64,000 bases of DNA, from the NCBI RefSeq assembly GCF_006494365.1, contig NZ_VHIP01000005.1, positions 62,001 to 126,000 of the forward strand. Reading direction: 5' to 3'. Positions 18,540 to 28,687 of the stretch are shown in pieces. The stretch's first letter is position 1. Each line of letters opens with the position of its first letter. A program made the position numbers and the translations under genes. Below the pieces are notes generated by a model. It ran no database searches and was not told the origin of the DNA. It worked only from the letters and a program-made list of their open reading frames with translations. Source of the stretch: Aestuariibacter sp. GS-14 (GTDB lineage: Bacteria > Pseudomonadota > Gammaproteobacteria > Enterobacterales > Alteromonadaceae).

Positions 18540-18784
18540 TATTGTTTTTCTTTAACGGCACTTTCTGTTTTAGCTGACGCCGTTGCAGCTGGCGCTGGCT
18601 TTTCTTCTACTTTTGCCTGACCTTCTTTAAAGTCGGCATCAGCTTCTTCATCGGTAACCGCTTTCTTAAAGCCCTTCACCGCACCACCTAAATCTGAGCC
18701 AATGCTTTTTAGACGCTTGGTTCCGAACAGCAACACCACAATCAATAAAATGATTAACAGTTGCCACAAACTAATTCCACCCAT
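18539..18784 (-). CDS. tatA: Sec-independent translocase subunit TatA
   Basis: Pore-forming subunit of 81 residues: a membrane helix ([16 protein letters not shown]), the FGTKRL hinge, an amphipathic helix ([17 protein letters not shown]) and an acidic/Ala-rich tail. First gene of the minus-strand run tatA-tatB-tatC-unknown-tatD-diguanylate cyclase-hemB. The promoter must lie in 18785-19062, shared with the divergent outer-membrane protein gene. Confidence 0.95.
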   Translation of the reverse strand: MGGISLWQLLIILLIVVLLFGTKRLKSIGSDLGGAVKGFKKAVTDEEADADFKEGQAKVEEKPAPAATASAKTESAVKEKQ

Positions 18785-19062
18785 AAAAACCTCTTACTTA
18801 CTTCTGTATACACAGTATGCCACCGACAGCGTGGCCGGGCAGTACTTTTATCCCTGAATCAGTACATTCTACCGAGGCTGCGCCGATAAGCCAGCATTTG
18901 TTAGCTGGTCTAACCGAATAATTTTACGCTAAATTACAAAGCGATCGACGCAAGCAGTAACAAAAAATCATTTGCAGGCTCCGGCTTTATCGCGCAAGCT
19001 TATAAATAGCTGTTCAGCCATTAGGACCGGGCCACTTATGATTCGTTCCACATCTGCACTGC

Positions 19063-20049
19063 ATGTCGCAACTAAAAGGATTTAGGTATTTGAAAACACC
19101 GTTCAGTAGTAAAGGGTGTTGGTTTGTCATTTATTTTCTCTGCGCCTTGAGTACGCAAACCTTCGCCGAGGAACAAACTGATATAACGTCTCTGCCGCCG
19201 GCGGATGACGCCTGGCTGGATATTTGGCACAGCAAGTTCAGCAATTCAATGCACTACACCGCGCAACAACTGGATGAGTTTTTCGCTTTAGACGGTAGTG
19301 ATAACCATAAAGATGCCCGCGCTGAAGGGCGCGTTCGCTTTGGTATTGAACCAAGAAGTCGCGACCTCATGGCTACCGATTTTCGCTTTCGCATACGGGT
19401 TAAGTTGCCGGCTTTAAAAAATCGGGTTGATTTATTGCTGTCTGATGATGATGACTATACCCGTCAGGACAACATCCGCGCTGCGAGAGACTCGGTTAAT
19501 CATTTGCAGGATTCTGCCAGTCTGGCACTTCGGTATCAAAAAAGTGAAAACTCCAACCTGTCTCATCGCATCGGTGCGGGGCGTGGCGATCAATTATTTG
19601 CCCGCAGCAGATACGAAGATGAAATAGCGTTAAACGAAAAGTTACAACTGAACTACGACGGTGAAATTTACTACTACACCCGCGACCAGTTTGGAGCGGA
19701 GTTAGGGTTAAACTTCACCCGAATGCTCGCCGACGACAAATTTGTAAGAATGCAAAACCGCTATTATTTCAGAGACCGCAGTGACGACTGGCTATGGCGT
19801 CATGAGTTTCAGTATTTACGACCACTCACCGATCAAAGTGCCCTACTGTATACATTTTTTATAAAAGGCCTTACCGAACCCAACTACCATGTTACCGAAG
19901 TGTATACCAGTGTGAGATGGCGTACGAACTACCGCAGAAGTTGGTTGTTCTTTGAATTGGAACCCTTTGTTATCTGGTTGAAGGAAGAGCACTTTTCGCC
20001 TTCGTACGGCCTGGCTTTACGATTTGAGTTCTACTACGGAACAAACTAA
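19063..20049 (+). CDS. Predicted outer-membrane beta-barrel protein
   Basis: Unknown 328-residue exported protein. A signal peptide ends at about QTFAEE. The rest is rich in alternating hydrophobic/charged strands with many Tyr, Arg and Asp residues (for example LQLNYDGEIYYYTRD and MQNRYYFRDRSDDWLW), and it ends in an aromatic strand (LALRFEFYYGTN), as expected for a beta barrel. The ATG at 19063 gives a long N-terminal extension. An in-frame TTG at 19090 has AAAAGGA about 9 bases upstream and gives a typical signal peptide (MKTPFSSKGCWFVIYFL), so it may be the true start. No functional assignment. Confidence 0.75.
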   Translation: MSQLKGFRYLKTPFSSKGCWFVIYFLCALSTQTFAEEQTDITSLPPADDAWLDIWHSKFSNSMHYTAQQLDEFFALDGSDNHKDARAEGRVRFGIEPRSRDLMATDFRFRIRVKLPALKNRVDLLLSDDDDYTRQDNIRAARDSVNHLQDSASLALRYQKSENSNLSHRIGAGRGDQLFARSRYEDEIALNEKLQLNYDGEIYYYTRDQFGAELGLNFTRMLADDKFVRMQNRYYFRDRSDDWLWRHEFQYLRPLTDQSALLYTFFIKGLTEPNYHVTEVYTSVRWRTNYRRSWLFFELEPFVIWLKEEHFSPSYGLALRFEFYYGTN

Positions 20050-20211
20050 ATCGCACAACTGTTTACTTTTCACCCAATTAGTGATTAGCTTATTGTTCGA
20101 CCGATTAACACACAGTGTTGATTGTTCTGGTTGCGCGTTAAGATAGAATTGGGTTTAATAATTGCCCAGAACTTTAGTCTAATGGATCGCAGAAAAGGGA
20201 GATTTGTTCGC

Positions 20212-20502
20212 ATGCGTGTCAAGAATGCCATTCGCTTTGTGCTTTTCTTGGTGTTGTCTTTGCCTGCGTTTGCCCTTCAGCCTGAACATGATAAATCCAT
20301 CACCTTTTTTCGAGACACGTTCCACACGAACGGCCCTCAAGCCGCTTTGCAACCTGAGCGCCCAGCAACGGGTAAACGCATGAACGAGGAACTAATCCAG
20401 TTACTGTTTTCTGCATTTACTGCGTTTATGGTAGTAGGTGCTATCAGAGGACAACAGCGCCAGGACTTTACGCAGTTCCGGCAAGGCAGTAGTCCGAGTT
20501 AG
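20212..20502 (+). CDS. Small exported or membrane protein, unknown
   Basis: A 96-residue frame from the ATG at 20212 (an upstream in-frame ATG at 20182 is possible). It starts MRVKNAIRFVLFLVLSLPAFALQ, a signal peptide, and has a second hydrophobic stretch (LLFSAFTAFMVVGAI) near the C terminus. AAAAGGGA lies 11 bases before the ATG. No family is recognised. It is followed by a strong terminator, which supports a real transcript. Confidence 0.5.
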   Translation: MRVKNAIRFVLFLVLSLPAFALQPEHDKSITFFRDTFHTNGPQAALQPERPATGKRMNEELIQLLFSAFTAFMVVGAIRGQQRQDFTQFRQGSSPS

Positions 20503-20517
20503 CTTTTGTGCACAGAA

Positions 20518-20546
20518 CAAAAAGCCCGAATAAAATCGGGCTTTTT
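20518..20546. terminator. Bidirectional terminator between the small gene and ilvH
   Basis: AAAA-GCCCGA-ATAAAA-TCGGGC-TTTTT, stem 20524-20529 with 20536-20541, A tract before and T tract after. It serves the convergent small protein gene and ilvIH. Confidence 0.92.
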
Positions 20547-20568
20547 GGGTTTTATTAGTAACTGTGTA

Positions 20569-21066
20569 CTAGGGACGTAAGGCCCGCTCACCGCGCGCTA
20601 AACCACATACACCGGTACGCGACGACTCGATGATCTCGGTACACTGCGCCATGGTAGTCGCAAAGGCGTCCAGCTTATCGGTGGTGCCTGTTACTTCAAT
20701 GGTGTAATTACTTACCGACACATCCAGTATGTTTGCACGGAAAATATCGGCATTGCGTTTTACTTCAGCGCGAATGGCTTCCGTGCGCGTTGCCACTTTG
20801 ATTAACATCATTTCACGCTCGATGTGTGCGTTTTCAGTTAAATCAACCACTTTAAGTACATCTACCAGCTTGTTAACCTGCTTGGTGATCTGCTCGATTA
20901 CTTTATCATCGCCATGGGTAATAATAGTCAGGCGTGACAAACTGGCATCTTCTGTTGGTGCCACACACAAAGAATCAACGTTGTAACCACGCTGAGAAAA
21001 CACACCTACAATTCGCGACAAAGCACCTGGGGCGTTTTCCATTAATACAGATATGATTCTTTTCAT
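20569..21066 (-). CDS. ilvH: Acetolactate synthase III small (regulatory) subunit
   Basis: Regulatory subunit for branched-chain amino acid synthesis, conferring valine feedback control on IlvI. The 165 residues start with the ACT domain [29 protein letters not shown] (given here only as the family's opening block) and carry the DVSVSNYTIEVTG segment and the C-terminal TGVCGLARGERAL typical of IlvH. The ATG overlaps the ilvI stop codon by one base. The longer protein and ACT-first layout separate it from the short IlvM/IlvN types. Confidence 0.96.
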   Translation of the reverse strand: MKRIISVLMENAPGALSRIVGVFSQRGYNVDSLCVAPTEDASLSRLTIITHGDDKVIEQITKQVNKLVDVLKVVDLTENAHIEREMMLIKVATRTEAIRAEVKRNADIFRANILDVSVSNYTIEVTGTTDKLDAFATTMAQCTEIIESSRTGVCGLARGERALRP

Positions 21067-22784
21067 CAGGTTCTCTCCGTCTTACTTAAACGCATGTCGT
21101 CCATTGCGCCGTACTTAATTTGCATTGGGTATACGTGTTCATTCTGGTCTACTGCAATATCCATGAACACCAGACGATCGGTTAAGCTAAAACACTTCTC
21201 CATGGCAGCATCTAATTGATCGAGTGAATCTACTTTAATGCCTACATGTCCGTAAGCTTCAGCCAGTTTCACGAAATCCGGTAGAGAATCCATGTAAGAA
21301 TGAGAGTGACGGCCTTTGTAAATCATATCCTGCCACTGACGCACCATACCCAAAGCACGGTTATTCAGTGAAATAATCTTAATAGGCAGGTTGTACTGCA
21401 AACAGGTAGCCAGTTCCTGAATATTCATCTGGATACTGCCATCTCCTGTTACAACCACAGAGGTCGCCTCAGGATGTGCAAACTGCACGCCCATGGCTGC
21501 TGGTAAACCAAAGCCCATGGTGCCAAGACCACCTGAGTTGATCCACTGGCGTGGTTTGGCATAGGGGTAATAAAGCGCAGCAAACATCTGGTGCTGGCCT
21601 ACATCTGAACTCACATAGGCCTTACCATCGGTGTACTTATACAATGCTTCAATAACACGTTGTGGTTTAATTACGGTGTCGCCTTGTTCGTAGTTCAAAC
21701 ACTTACGAGAGCGCCACTGTTCAATTTGCTGCCACCAGTCGGCCAGTTTTTCTGTTTGAGCAGCAAACTCCTGAGGATTGAGTAACTCAAGAATTTGCTC
21801 AAGTACTACATCAACCGAACCTACCACCGGGATGTGCGCATTTACTGTTTTTGAAATCGAAGCAGGATCAATATCAACATGAATAATTTCTGCATGCGGA
21901 CAGAATTTCGCAACGTTGTTCGTTACGCGATCGTCAAATCGTGCACCAAGAGCCAGAATGCAATCCGAGTTATGCATGGTTTTATTGGCTTCCATCGTGC
22001 CATGCATGCCTAACATGCCCACAAATTGCGGGTGCGTACCTGAAAATGCGCCCAGGCCCATCAGGGTACAGGTTACCGGTGCATTCAACAGTTCAGCCAG
22101 TTTGGTTACCAATCCTGACGCTTCAGCTGTTACAGCACCACCACCAACATACAGTACCGGACGTTCAGCCTTTTTCAGTGATTCAACCGCTTTCTTAACC
22201 TGCTTACTGTGACCACGCACCGTAGGATTGTAAGAACGCATTGCCACGCTGCTTGGAAACACATAGGGGTGTTCTTCCATTACGTTAACAATATCTTTTG
22301 GTAAATCCACCACTACCGGGCCAGGACGACCTGTGTTTGCAATGTAGTATGCTTTTGCAATGGCTTCTGGAATATCCACAGCACGCTTAACCAGGAAGCT
22401 GTGCTTCACGATAGGGCGTGAACAACCCACCATGTCTGTTTCCTGGAACGCATCTTCACCAATGTGCATAGACGGTACCTGGCCAGACAGAACGACCATT
22501 GGAATAGAATCCATATACGCTGTTGCAATACCGGTCAGGGTGTTAGTTGCCCCTGGGCCAGACGTGACCAGGACAGTACCCGTCTTGCCGGTCGAACGCG
22601 CGTACCCGTCTGCCATATGTGCAGCGGCCTGTTCGTGACGTACGAGGACATGTTTGACATCATCCTGAGCAAATAAAGCATCATAAATGTCAAGAACGGC
22701 ACCGCCTGGGTAACCGAATACATGTGTAACTCCTACATCTTTTAGCGCTTCCACCACCATGGCGGCGCCCGACATCATCTTCAC
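21066..22784 (-). CDS. ilvI: Acetolactate synthase III large subunit
   Basis: Thiamine-diphosphate enzyme making acetolactate or acetohydroxybutyrate, the first common step to valine, leucine and isoleucine. The 572 residues include the catalytic glutamate in [18 protein letters not shown], the central FAD-linked domain ([20 protein letters not shown]) and the ThDP-binding [12 protein letters not shown] motif ending near [12 protein letters not shown]. It forms a two-gene operon with ilvH. The promoter region is AT-rich; see the following gap. Confidence 0.97.
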   Translation of the reverse strand: MKMMSGAAMVVEALKDVGVTHVFGYPGGAVLDIYDALFAQDDVKHVLVRHEQAAAHMADGYARSTGKTGTVLVTSGPGATNTLTGIATAYMDSIPMVVLSGQVPSMHIGEDAFQETDMVGCSRPIVKHSFLVKRAVDIPEAIAKAYYIANTGRPGPVVVDLPKDIVNVMEEHPYVFPSSVAMRSYNPTVRGHSKQVKKAVESLKKAERPVLYVGGGAVTAEASGLVTKLAELLNAPVTCTLMGLGAFSGTHPQFVGMLGMHGTMEANKTMHNSDCILALGARFDDRVTNNVAKFCPHAEIIHVDIDPASISKTVNAHIPVVGSVDVVLEQILELLNPQEFAAQTEKLADWWQQIEQWRSRKCLNYEQGDTVIKPQRVIEALYKYTDGKAYVSSDVGQHQMFAALYYPYAKPRQWINSGGLGTMGFGLPAAMGVQFAHPEATSVVVTGDGSIQMNIQELATCLQYNLPIKIISLNNRALGMVRQWQDMIYKGRHSHSYMDSLPDFVKLAEAYGHVGIKVDSLDQLDAAMEKCFSLTDRLVFMDIAVDQNEHVYPMQIKYGAMDDMRLSKTERT

Positions 22785-23503
22785 GGTGTTATCTCCTACT
22801 AGATAATTGTGCCTGTTGCAGCGTAATAGTTAACCGTAATAAGTGACAAACACAGTTTGACGAACGAGAAAAATGGCAAAATTTGTTTATCACCTATTCA
22901 CGGTACGCGGACTATATCGAAGCAATTAGGAAGATCAAACAGTTTTCTGAATAAAAGTGAGACACATATCCCAATAATGGAAATAATTAGGATGAATCTT
23001 TCGATTTTCACTATTTAACCCGTTAAAACGAAATATTTTTTCACATTAAATTAACACTGAAATTGTGTAAACTTTAGCCTAATACCGCATAGATATTGGC
23101 CCTCAAGGCAATTCATCCCAAAAATATCGATTTCCATAAATATGCTAAATTAGGATAAACATTTCGTTTGATGTTTTATTTGAGAAAATGTTCGTTAGAT
23201 ATTGGGGAATTCATCGTCGTTGCGTCTATTTAGACTGTTTAACAATTCACTCACCCCAACAGTACCTGACTCTGATGGCGTTACATCGCCTCAGGAGCTA
23301 AACAAGCTGATCGACTCGCATGGACCCAAATGACTCAATATTTCGGCAGAGATGATAACAATGTGGCAACGCGCGTTGTTATACGATTTAGAATACGGCA
23401 ACTTCACTGCTGATTGAACACTTTCAACCAGGCAGTAAAGTTGCGGACTAAGCGGGATTATCGGCTATCTGGTGCGAGCTTGTCGCTTTAGCGCTTTCAG
23501 CAA
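22785..23503. other. Gene-free region upstream of ilvI
   Basis: About 720 bases without a convincing gene. The ilvI-proximal part is strongly AT-rich (for example around 22960-23080), suiting an ilvIH promoter; in relatives this is bound by Lrp, but I can mark no specific box. A near-perfect inverted repeat, GCAACTTCACTGC (23398-23410) with GCAGTAAAGTTGC (23432-23444), one mismatch, lies near the far end. No T tract follows it. Confidence 0.5.
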
Positions 23504-23992
23504 TCAGCGTTTTTTTGGCACCCATGCCCAAATCATTTCGCACAGAATAGGCTCAATACCTTGTGCATCGGTTACTTTTACCTGCACGGTAACCTCCCCT
23601 TTATCCTGCTCCTGCATCTGGGCAATTTGAACATCGGTAAGTGAAGCGACGGCCAGCATGTCACCCTGAGCACGTTTCACGTACTGCAAATTCATCGACT
23701 TAATTAACGGTAACTTATCGCCAGGCAGATTCACTCCCACAATAAACCCCGTTGCCGATTCAGCCAATAATGCCATTGCTGCTGCGTGCACACTGCCAAT
23801 ATGATTTTGTACTTTTTTGTAGTTCTTCTGCCGGAAGGTAACCTGTGTCAGGTCTGTTTCCAGAATATCCACCTTCGCCGTTCCTGCCAGCTTCACTTTG
23901 TACCTGAACATCCAGGTTAACAAGCGCTGACGCAACCACGTAGGATACTGATTCGCTTTTTGCGCAAAGGCGCGCAGAGGGTTTGGTTTCAT
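23504..23992 (-). CDS. DUF4442 hotdog-fold protein
   Basis: A 162-residue protein of the DUF4442 (YiiD-C-like) group of hotdog folds, related to acyl-CoA thioesterases. Visible blocks are RQKNYKKVQNHIGSVHAAAMALLAES, where the family places its N-H-x-G-S-x-H-A active-site helix, and VNLPGDKLPLIKSM. A thioesterase role on acyl-CoA or acyl-ACP is likely by family, but no substrate can be named. It stands alone between the ilvIH promoter region and tRNA-Gly. The C terminus is complete (WAWVPKKR). Confidence 0.75.
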   Translation of the reverse strand: MKPNPLRAFAQKANQYPTWLRQRLLTWMFRYKVKLAGTAKVDILETDLTQVTFRQKNYKKVQNHIGSVHAAAMALLAESATGFIVGVNLPGDKLPLIKSMNLQYVKRAQGDMLAVASLTDVQIAQMQEQDKGEVTVQVKVTDAQGIEPILCEMIWAWVPKKR

Positions 23993-24249
23993 ACATCGTT
24001 AACTCTTACTGGTCGAACCAGAAGAGTAGTCGGATCTTGTCATCTATTCAAGCGGAATGCGTGAAAGCACAATGAGTAGCGGTTCAGAACTGGTTATGTT
24101 ATCTGGTTCAATGGCTTAGAAATTAAGAGATCAAAATCTGATATCAACTGTCAATCGCTGAGCAACACGCACGTTGTCACTGGCCCCTTGGGGTCGCGAA
24201 TCGCTATGACTTTCTGTGTTTGGATTTTTTGTAATTTCTGAAGAGAAAT

Positions 24250-24325
<76 letters not shown>

Positions 24326-24425
24326 TTAAGAGTGGTACTTCGTTTGAAGTGGTGCGCATTTTACAAAATTATTTATCTAACGCAATACCTATTTTCACTT
24401 TTTTTGTAATCTGCGCACTGACTGC

Positions 24426-24983
24426 TTAAATACTAAACACTTTTTCTCTGTAGAACTGTAATTCCGCGATGGATTCGCGAATATCGTCGAGTGCCTGGTG
24501 AGTTCCTTTCTTAGTGAAACCTTCCAGCGCGGCTGGCTGCCACCGACGAACCAGCTCTTTTATTGTACTCACATCAATGCTTCTGTAATGGAAGTACGCT
24601 TCCAACTCTGCCATGTACTTCACCATGAAGCGGCGATCCTGGCCTATCGTGTTACCGCATAGCGGTGATTTACCCGCTGGTACATATTGTTCCAAAAACG
24701 CAATAGTCTGTTTTGCTGCGCTCGACTCATCTACCTGGCTTTCGCGACAACGCTGGGTTAATCCACTCTCACCATGCACACGGGTACACCAATCATCCAT
24801 GCCATCCAGCACGGCATCGGGCTGATGAACCGCAATCACAGGCCCTTCGGCCAAAATATTTAACTGCGAGTCCGTTACAATGGTTGCTATTTCCAGAACC
24901 ACACAGGTCTCTGGATCAAGGCCGGTCATTTCCATATCGATCCAAACCAGATTATCTGGCGAAAATACAGCGGAAGTAGTCAT
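24426..24983 (-). CDS. orn: Oligoribonuclease
   Basis: DEDDh 3'-5' exonuclease that degrades 2-5-nt RNA, including pGpG from cyclic di-GMP turnover, which is relevant given the diguanylate cyclase at 14-16 kb. The motifs are [14 protein letters not shown] (first Asp and Glu), [12 protein letters not shown] (second Asp) and [11 protein letters not shown] (His and last Asp). I place the start at 24983 ([17 protein letters not shown]), because an upstream ATG three codons earlier adds only MCF. Length 185 versus 181 in E. coli. Divergent from rsgA, as in E. coli. Confidence 0.96.
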   Translation of the reverse strand: MTTSAVFSPDNLVWIDMEMTGLDPETCVVLEIATIVTDSQLNILAEGPVIAVHQPDAVLDGMDDWCTRVHGESGLTQRCRESQVDESSAAKQTIAFLEQYVPAGKSPLCGNTIGQDRRFMVKYMAELEAYFHYRSIDVSTIKELVRRWQPAALEGFTKKGTHQALDDIRESIAELQFYREKVFSI

Positions 24984-25071
24984 GAAGCACACCTATTTGC
25001 GTTGAAGTGGTGACACATAAAGTGCACAAAAGGTATCATGCACAGCTTAAAACGCAATAAAAGAGAGCGGC

Positions 25072-26100
25072 GTGGCCAAGAAACCCAAATTATCCCAGCG
25101 ACAACAACGTCAGGTAGCAGCAAATCGCGAAAAGCGACTGGCTCACCGACAGGCAAAATCTTCTCCGGATTTATCTTCGTTAATAGCGGGTCGCGTGGTC
25201 GGGCGATTTGGTAAACAGGCAGACGTTCAGGACCACGCCGGCGAGATTGTGCGTTGTCACATACGTCGAACCATAGCGTCGGTGGTATGCGGCGACAATG
25301 TACTATTTGCGCGCTCGGAAGTGCCAGATGAAAACCTCGGTGGCGTTATTGAGCTGGTGCAAGACCGTCGCTCAGTGTTAACCCGGCCTGACTTTTACGA
25401 TGGCGTAAAGCCCATCGCCGCCAATATAGACCAAATCATCGTTGTTTCGTCGGTTAAGCCAGACTTATCCCTGAATATTATCGACCGTTATCTGGTAGCC
25501 TGTGAGGACACTGGTATTGCTCCCCTTTTGGTGCTGAATAAAGTAGAGTTATTAAGCCCCGAAGAGCGCGAATCCGTAGAGACTTCGCTACAAATTTATA
25601 CAAAGCTTGGTTACCGCTTTCTGTACACCAGTTGTAAAAGCGGTGAAGGAATCGACGCCCTTCACGACACACTGCGCGATAAAACCAGTGTGTTCGTTGG
25701 CCAGTCGGGTGTGGGCAAATCCAGTATCATTAATCAGGTCCTACCCGATGCTGATGAACTGGTTGGCGAAATTTCGGAAAACTCCGGGCTTGGGCAACAC
25801 ACCACCACCGCAGCCAAACTATTGCCCATTCCCACTGGCGGCGATTTAATCGACTCGCCCGGTGTACGGGAATTTGCATTATGGCATTTGCCGCAAGAGC
25901 GGATCACATGGGGTTTTAAAGAGTTCCGCGACTATTTGGGCGGCTGTAAATTCCGCGATTGTAAACACCTGAATGACCCCGGCTGCATCATCCGCCAGGC
26001 AGTGGAAGACGGAGAAATTGCCCCTCAGCGCTACGAAAATTATCACAAAATTATTGCTGCAATGGACGAACAACGGCCGTCTTATATCAAACCCTCATGA
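25072..26100 (+). CDS. rsgA: Ribosome small-subunit GTPase RsgA
   Basis: Circularly permuted GTPase that checks late 30S ribosome assembly. The 342 residues start at a GTG. A basic N-terminal tail (KKPKLSQRQQRQVAANREKR) precedes an OB fold, then G4 (LVLNKVEL), G1 (GQSGVGKSSIINQ) and G3 (DSPGVREF), in the permuted order typical of the family. The C-terminal zinc finger is CKFRDCKHLNDPGC. It is followed by psd, as in E. coli orn/rsgA/psd. Confidence 0.96.
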   Translation: MAKKPKLSQRQQRQVAANREKRLAHRQAKSSPDLSSLIAGRVVGRFGKQADVQDHAGEIVRCHIRRTIASVVCGDNVLFARSEVPDENLGGVIELVQDRRSVLTRPDFYDGVKPIAANIDQIIVVSSVKPDLSLNIIDRYLVACEDTGIAPLLVLNKVELLSPEERESVETSLQIYTKLGYRFLYTSCKSGEGIDALHDTLRDKTSVFVGQSGVGKSSIINQVLPDADELVGEISENSGLGQHTTTAAKLLPIPTGGDLIDSPGVREFALWHLPQERITWGFKEFRDYLGGCKFRDCKHLNDPGCIIRQAVEDGEIAPQRYENYHKIIAAMDEQRPSYIKPS

Positions 26101-26227
26101 ACCATAACCGTAAATTGCTATGTTTAGCCACGGGATCCGGTACAATGCGCTGCATAACAGGGTCGTATATCTGAGCATTCCCAGAAGGGTTCAGGCAGAC
26201 ACCACAGAATAAGTAAGGAGATCCCTT

Positions 26228-27115
26228 TTGCTGGATTGGTTTAAAGTTAACGTACAGTACATTTTACCCAAACACCCTATTTCACGTTTGGTAGGTAAGC
26301 TTGCCGCTGCCGAAGCCGGCTCACTGACCACGTGGCTTATCAAGCTGTTTGTAAAGCAGTTTAAGGTCAACATGGATGAAGCCATGTATTCTCAGCCAGA
26401 GGATTACCGCACGTTTAACGCCTTCTTTACCCGGCCGTTAAAACCCGGCGTACGCCCCATCGACAATAGTGAAAACGGGCTTTGCCACGCAGTAGACGGC
26501 ACCGTTAGTCAGTTCGGCGATATTGTGGGTGAAGACCTTATTCAGGCTAAAGGCCACAAGTTCACACTGAGTGCACTGTTAGGTGGCAATCCGGATTTAG
26601 CCGCACATTTCAAAGGCGGTAAATTTGCCACTATCTACCTTTCGCCCAGAGACTACCATCGAATCCATATGCCTATCGAGGGCACACTCACAGACATGGT
26701 ATATGTACCAGGCGAATTGTTTTCCGTAAATCCGCTAACGGCCGAAAATGTGCCCGGTTTATTTGCCCGCAATGAACGTGTAGTTACCCTGTTTGATACG
26801 CCAGTAGGCAAAATGGCCATTGTGTTGGTAGGTGCCACCATTGTAGCCAGCATCGACACAGTGTGGGCTGGTACAGTGACGCCACCCGCCGGTAAACACG
26901 TAACGCACTGGCGATATGACACCGAAGGTGAAGGCGCGATTACCATTGGCAAAGGCGAAGAAATGGGCCAGTTCAAATTAGGCTCAACTATTGTTGTGTG
27001 CTTCGAAGCCGACAAAGTAGACTTTGCTGATTTGGCTACCGAACAAGTTACCCGTTTGGGTACGCCTTTTGCCACTTTCGCTTCTTCTGCGGACACGCAA
27101 GCCCAACCAGATTAA
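26228..27115 (+). CDS. psd: Phosphatidylserine decarboxylase proenzyme
   Basis: Converts phosphatidylserine to phosphatidylethanolamine at the inner membrane; it cleaves itself to create a pyruvoyl group. The 295 residues contain the self-cleavage site KLGSTIVV (Gly-Ser) near the C terminus, the catalytic segment HAVDGTVSQFG and the SPRDYHRIHMP block. The start is a TTG at 26228, supported by AAGGAG at 26215-26220, seven bases upstream; no ATG is suitably placed. The downstream EamA transporter gene starts three bases after the stop. Confidence 0.96.
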   Translation: MLDWFKVNVQYILPKHPISRLVGKLAAAEAGSLTTWLIKLFVKQFKVNMDEAMYSQPEDYRTFNAFFTRPLKPGVRPIDNSENGLCHAVDGTVSQFGDIVGEDLIQAKGHKFTLSALLGGNPDLAAHFKGGKFATIYLSPRDYHRIHMPIEGTLTDMVYVPGELFSVNPLTAENVPGLFARNERVVTLFDTPVGKMAIVLVGATIVASIDTVWAGTVTPPAGKHVTHWRYDTEGEGAITIGKGEEMGQFKLGSTIVVCFEADKVDFADLATEQVTRLGTPFATFASSADTQAQPD

Positions 27116-27118
27116 TTC

Positions 27119-27994
27119 ATGGAACCCGTTAAAAAGAGCCTTATCTCCCTGCATATCGCCGTAATTCTGCTTGGGGGTACAGGGCTCTTTTCAAATATTA
27201 TTCCGCTTTCGGCTACCGACATCACGCTGGGGCGCAGCCTGTTTGCCTGCGTTGCATTGTGTTGCGTAGTGTTCATTGGCAAAGAGGGACTGGCGCTTGA
27301 ACGCCGTCGCGACTACAGCATAGCTATTGGCCTGGGACTGTTAATGGCGGTGCACTGGATCACCTATTTTGCCTCCATGCAACATGCCGGGGTATCGGTA
27401 GGCATGATTGCCATGTTTACGTTTCCGGTGATCACCGTACTGTTAGAGCCTTTTTTCGAGCGTACACGCCTGGTGTGGCAGGATGTGTTAAGTACACTTG
27501 TCGTGGTGCTGGGAATAGTATTGATTGTGCCGGAAATTTCGCTGAAAAATGACATCACGTTTGGGGTGGGATTAGGGATTGCCTCTGCGGTGTTATATGC
27601 CATCCGCAACCTGTCACATCGCAAGTACTTTTCACACTACAGTGGCGCCAAGGCCATGGCCTGGCAAACGCTGGTTATTGCGCTGTGCATATTACCTTTT
27701 AGCGGCGCGTCACTACTACATACCGACATGAATGTTTGGCTGCTATTGTTAGCCCTGGGTACATTTTTCACAGCGCTACCTCATGCAATGGTAGCCAGCA
27801 GCCTTGCCCACTTGCGTGCAAAAACCTTCTCACTCATCGCCTGTATGCAACCCTTTTACGGTGTTGCATTTGCGATTGTATTACTAAATGAAAGTCCGGG
27901 GTGGAATACACTAATTGGTGGATTGTTGGTGACCTCTGCGTCGATTTATGAAACAGTAAATACCCATAAGTCAGTGGCATCCAAAAAGAGTTAA
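27119..27994 (+). CDS. EamA/DMT-family transporter
   Basis: Inner-membrane drug/metabolite transporter family protein of 291 residues with about ten predicted membrane helices in two EamA repeats. The first repeat starts LHIAVILLGGTGLFS and contains WITYFASMQHAGVSVGMI; the second runs from about residue 145 and contains AMVASSLAHLRAKTFS and FYGVAFAIVLLNESP. The substrate is unknown; the family includes amino acid and metabolite exporters. The gene is tightly spaced between psd and the GDPD gene (3 bases each side), so one transcript psd-eamA-gdpd is likely. Confidence 0.88.
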   Translation: MEPVKKSLISLHIAVILLGGTGLFSNIIPLSATDITLGRSLFACVALCCVVFIGKEGLALERRRDYSIAIGLGLLMAVHWITYFASMQHAGVSVGMIAMFTFPVITVLLEPFFERTRLVWQDVLSTLVVVLGIVLIVPEISLKNDITFGVGLGIASAVLYAIRNLSHRKYFSHYSGAKAMAWQTLVIALCILPFSGASLLHTDMNVWLLLLALGTFFTALPHAMVASSLAHLRAKTFSLIACMQPFYGVAFAIVLLNESPGWNTLIGGLLVTSASIYETVNTHKSVASKKS

Positions 27995-27997
27995 TGT

Positions 27998-28687
27998 ATG
28001 TGGATACTTGGGCATCGCGGTGCCAGCAAAGCCGCGCCGGAAAATACCCTGGCCGCGTTCTCTCTGGCCTTCGCTCAACACGCACACGGCATTGAGCTGG
28101 ACACCTATCAGGTTGACGGTCAAATCGTGGTTATTCACGACCGGTGGTTAAACCGCACAACGAATGGAACAGGCTTGGTAACCTGCCAGACTCTGCCCTA
28201 TTTGATGAGCCTGGATGCAGGCAATGGCGAGCGCATTCCATTGTTACAGGATGTATTCAGTTTGCTGCCACACACCGCCCTGTTCAATATTGAAATTAAG
28301 CATTTGCATTGCACAGACAGCTGGATAGCAACGGTGCAACAAGGTATCCGGCAATCCGGTTTTCCTGTGGAAAATATCATTATCTCGTCGTTTAACCATC
28401 GCTGGCTTCGCAGTATTCAGCAGGCCTGGTCCGGGGTAAAAATTGGTGCACTTACCGCAACGTATCCACAGAGCGGTTTAGGATTTGCTGAGGATCTCAG
28501 TGCTTACTCACTGCACATGGCGCTTGATGTGGTTGACGAAAATTATGTTCGGAAAGCCAAACAAGCCGGCTTAAAGGTACTTGTGTATACCGTGGATCAT
28601 CCGCAGGATATGGTTATGCTGGCTGATTGGGGTGTTGATGGTATTTTTACCAACGTACCCGATATTGCGGTTAACACACTGGGTTAA
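27998..28687 (+). CDS. Glycerophosphodiester phosphodiesterase
   Basis: Cytoplasmic GDPD enzyme of 229 residues that splits deacylated phospholipid headgroups to glycerol 3-phosphate and an alcohol. It opens with GHRGASKAAPENTLAAF (catalytic His and Arg, metal Glu), then HGIELDTYQVDGQIVVIHD (metal Glu and Asp, catalytic His), and later FNIEIKH and VDGIFTN near the C terminus, the TIM-barrel signature. No signal peptide, so it resembles UgpQ rather than GlpQ. Its stop codon overlaps the stop of the convergent MerC-domain gene by four bases. Confidence 0.92.
   Translation: MWILGHRGASKAAPENTLAAFSLAFAQHAHGIELDTYQVDGQIVVIHDRWLNRTTNGTGLVTCQTLPYLMSLDAGNGERIPLLQDVFSLLPHTALFNIEIKHLHCTDSWIATVQQGIRQSGFPVENIIISSFNHRWLRSIQQAWSGVKIGALTATYPQSGLGFAEDLSAYSLHMALDVVDENYVRKAKQAGLKVLVYTVDHPQDMVMLADWGVDGIFTNVPDIAVNTLG

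Noticed and set aside
23188-23301. 37-codon plus-strand ORF (MFVRYWGIHRRCVYL...) upstream of ilvI, considered as a leader peptide
   Set aside because: It points away from ilvI and has no downstream terminator or biosynthetic gene on its strand. No branched-chain codon run is present.
26653-27096. 147-codon minus-strand frame opposite psd
   Set aside because: Antisense shadow of psd with low-complexity Thr/Val/Pro sequence and no start signal.
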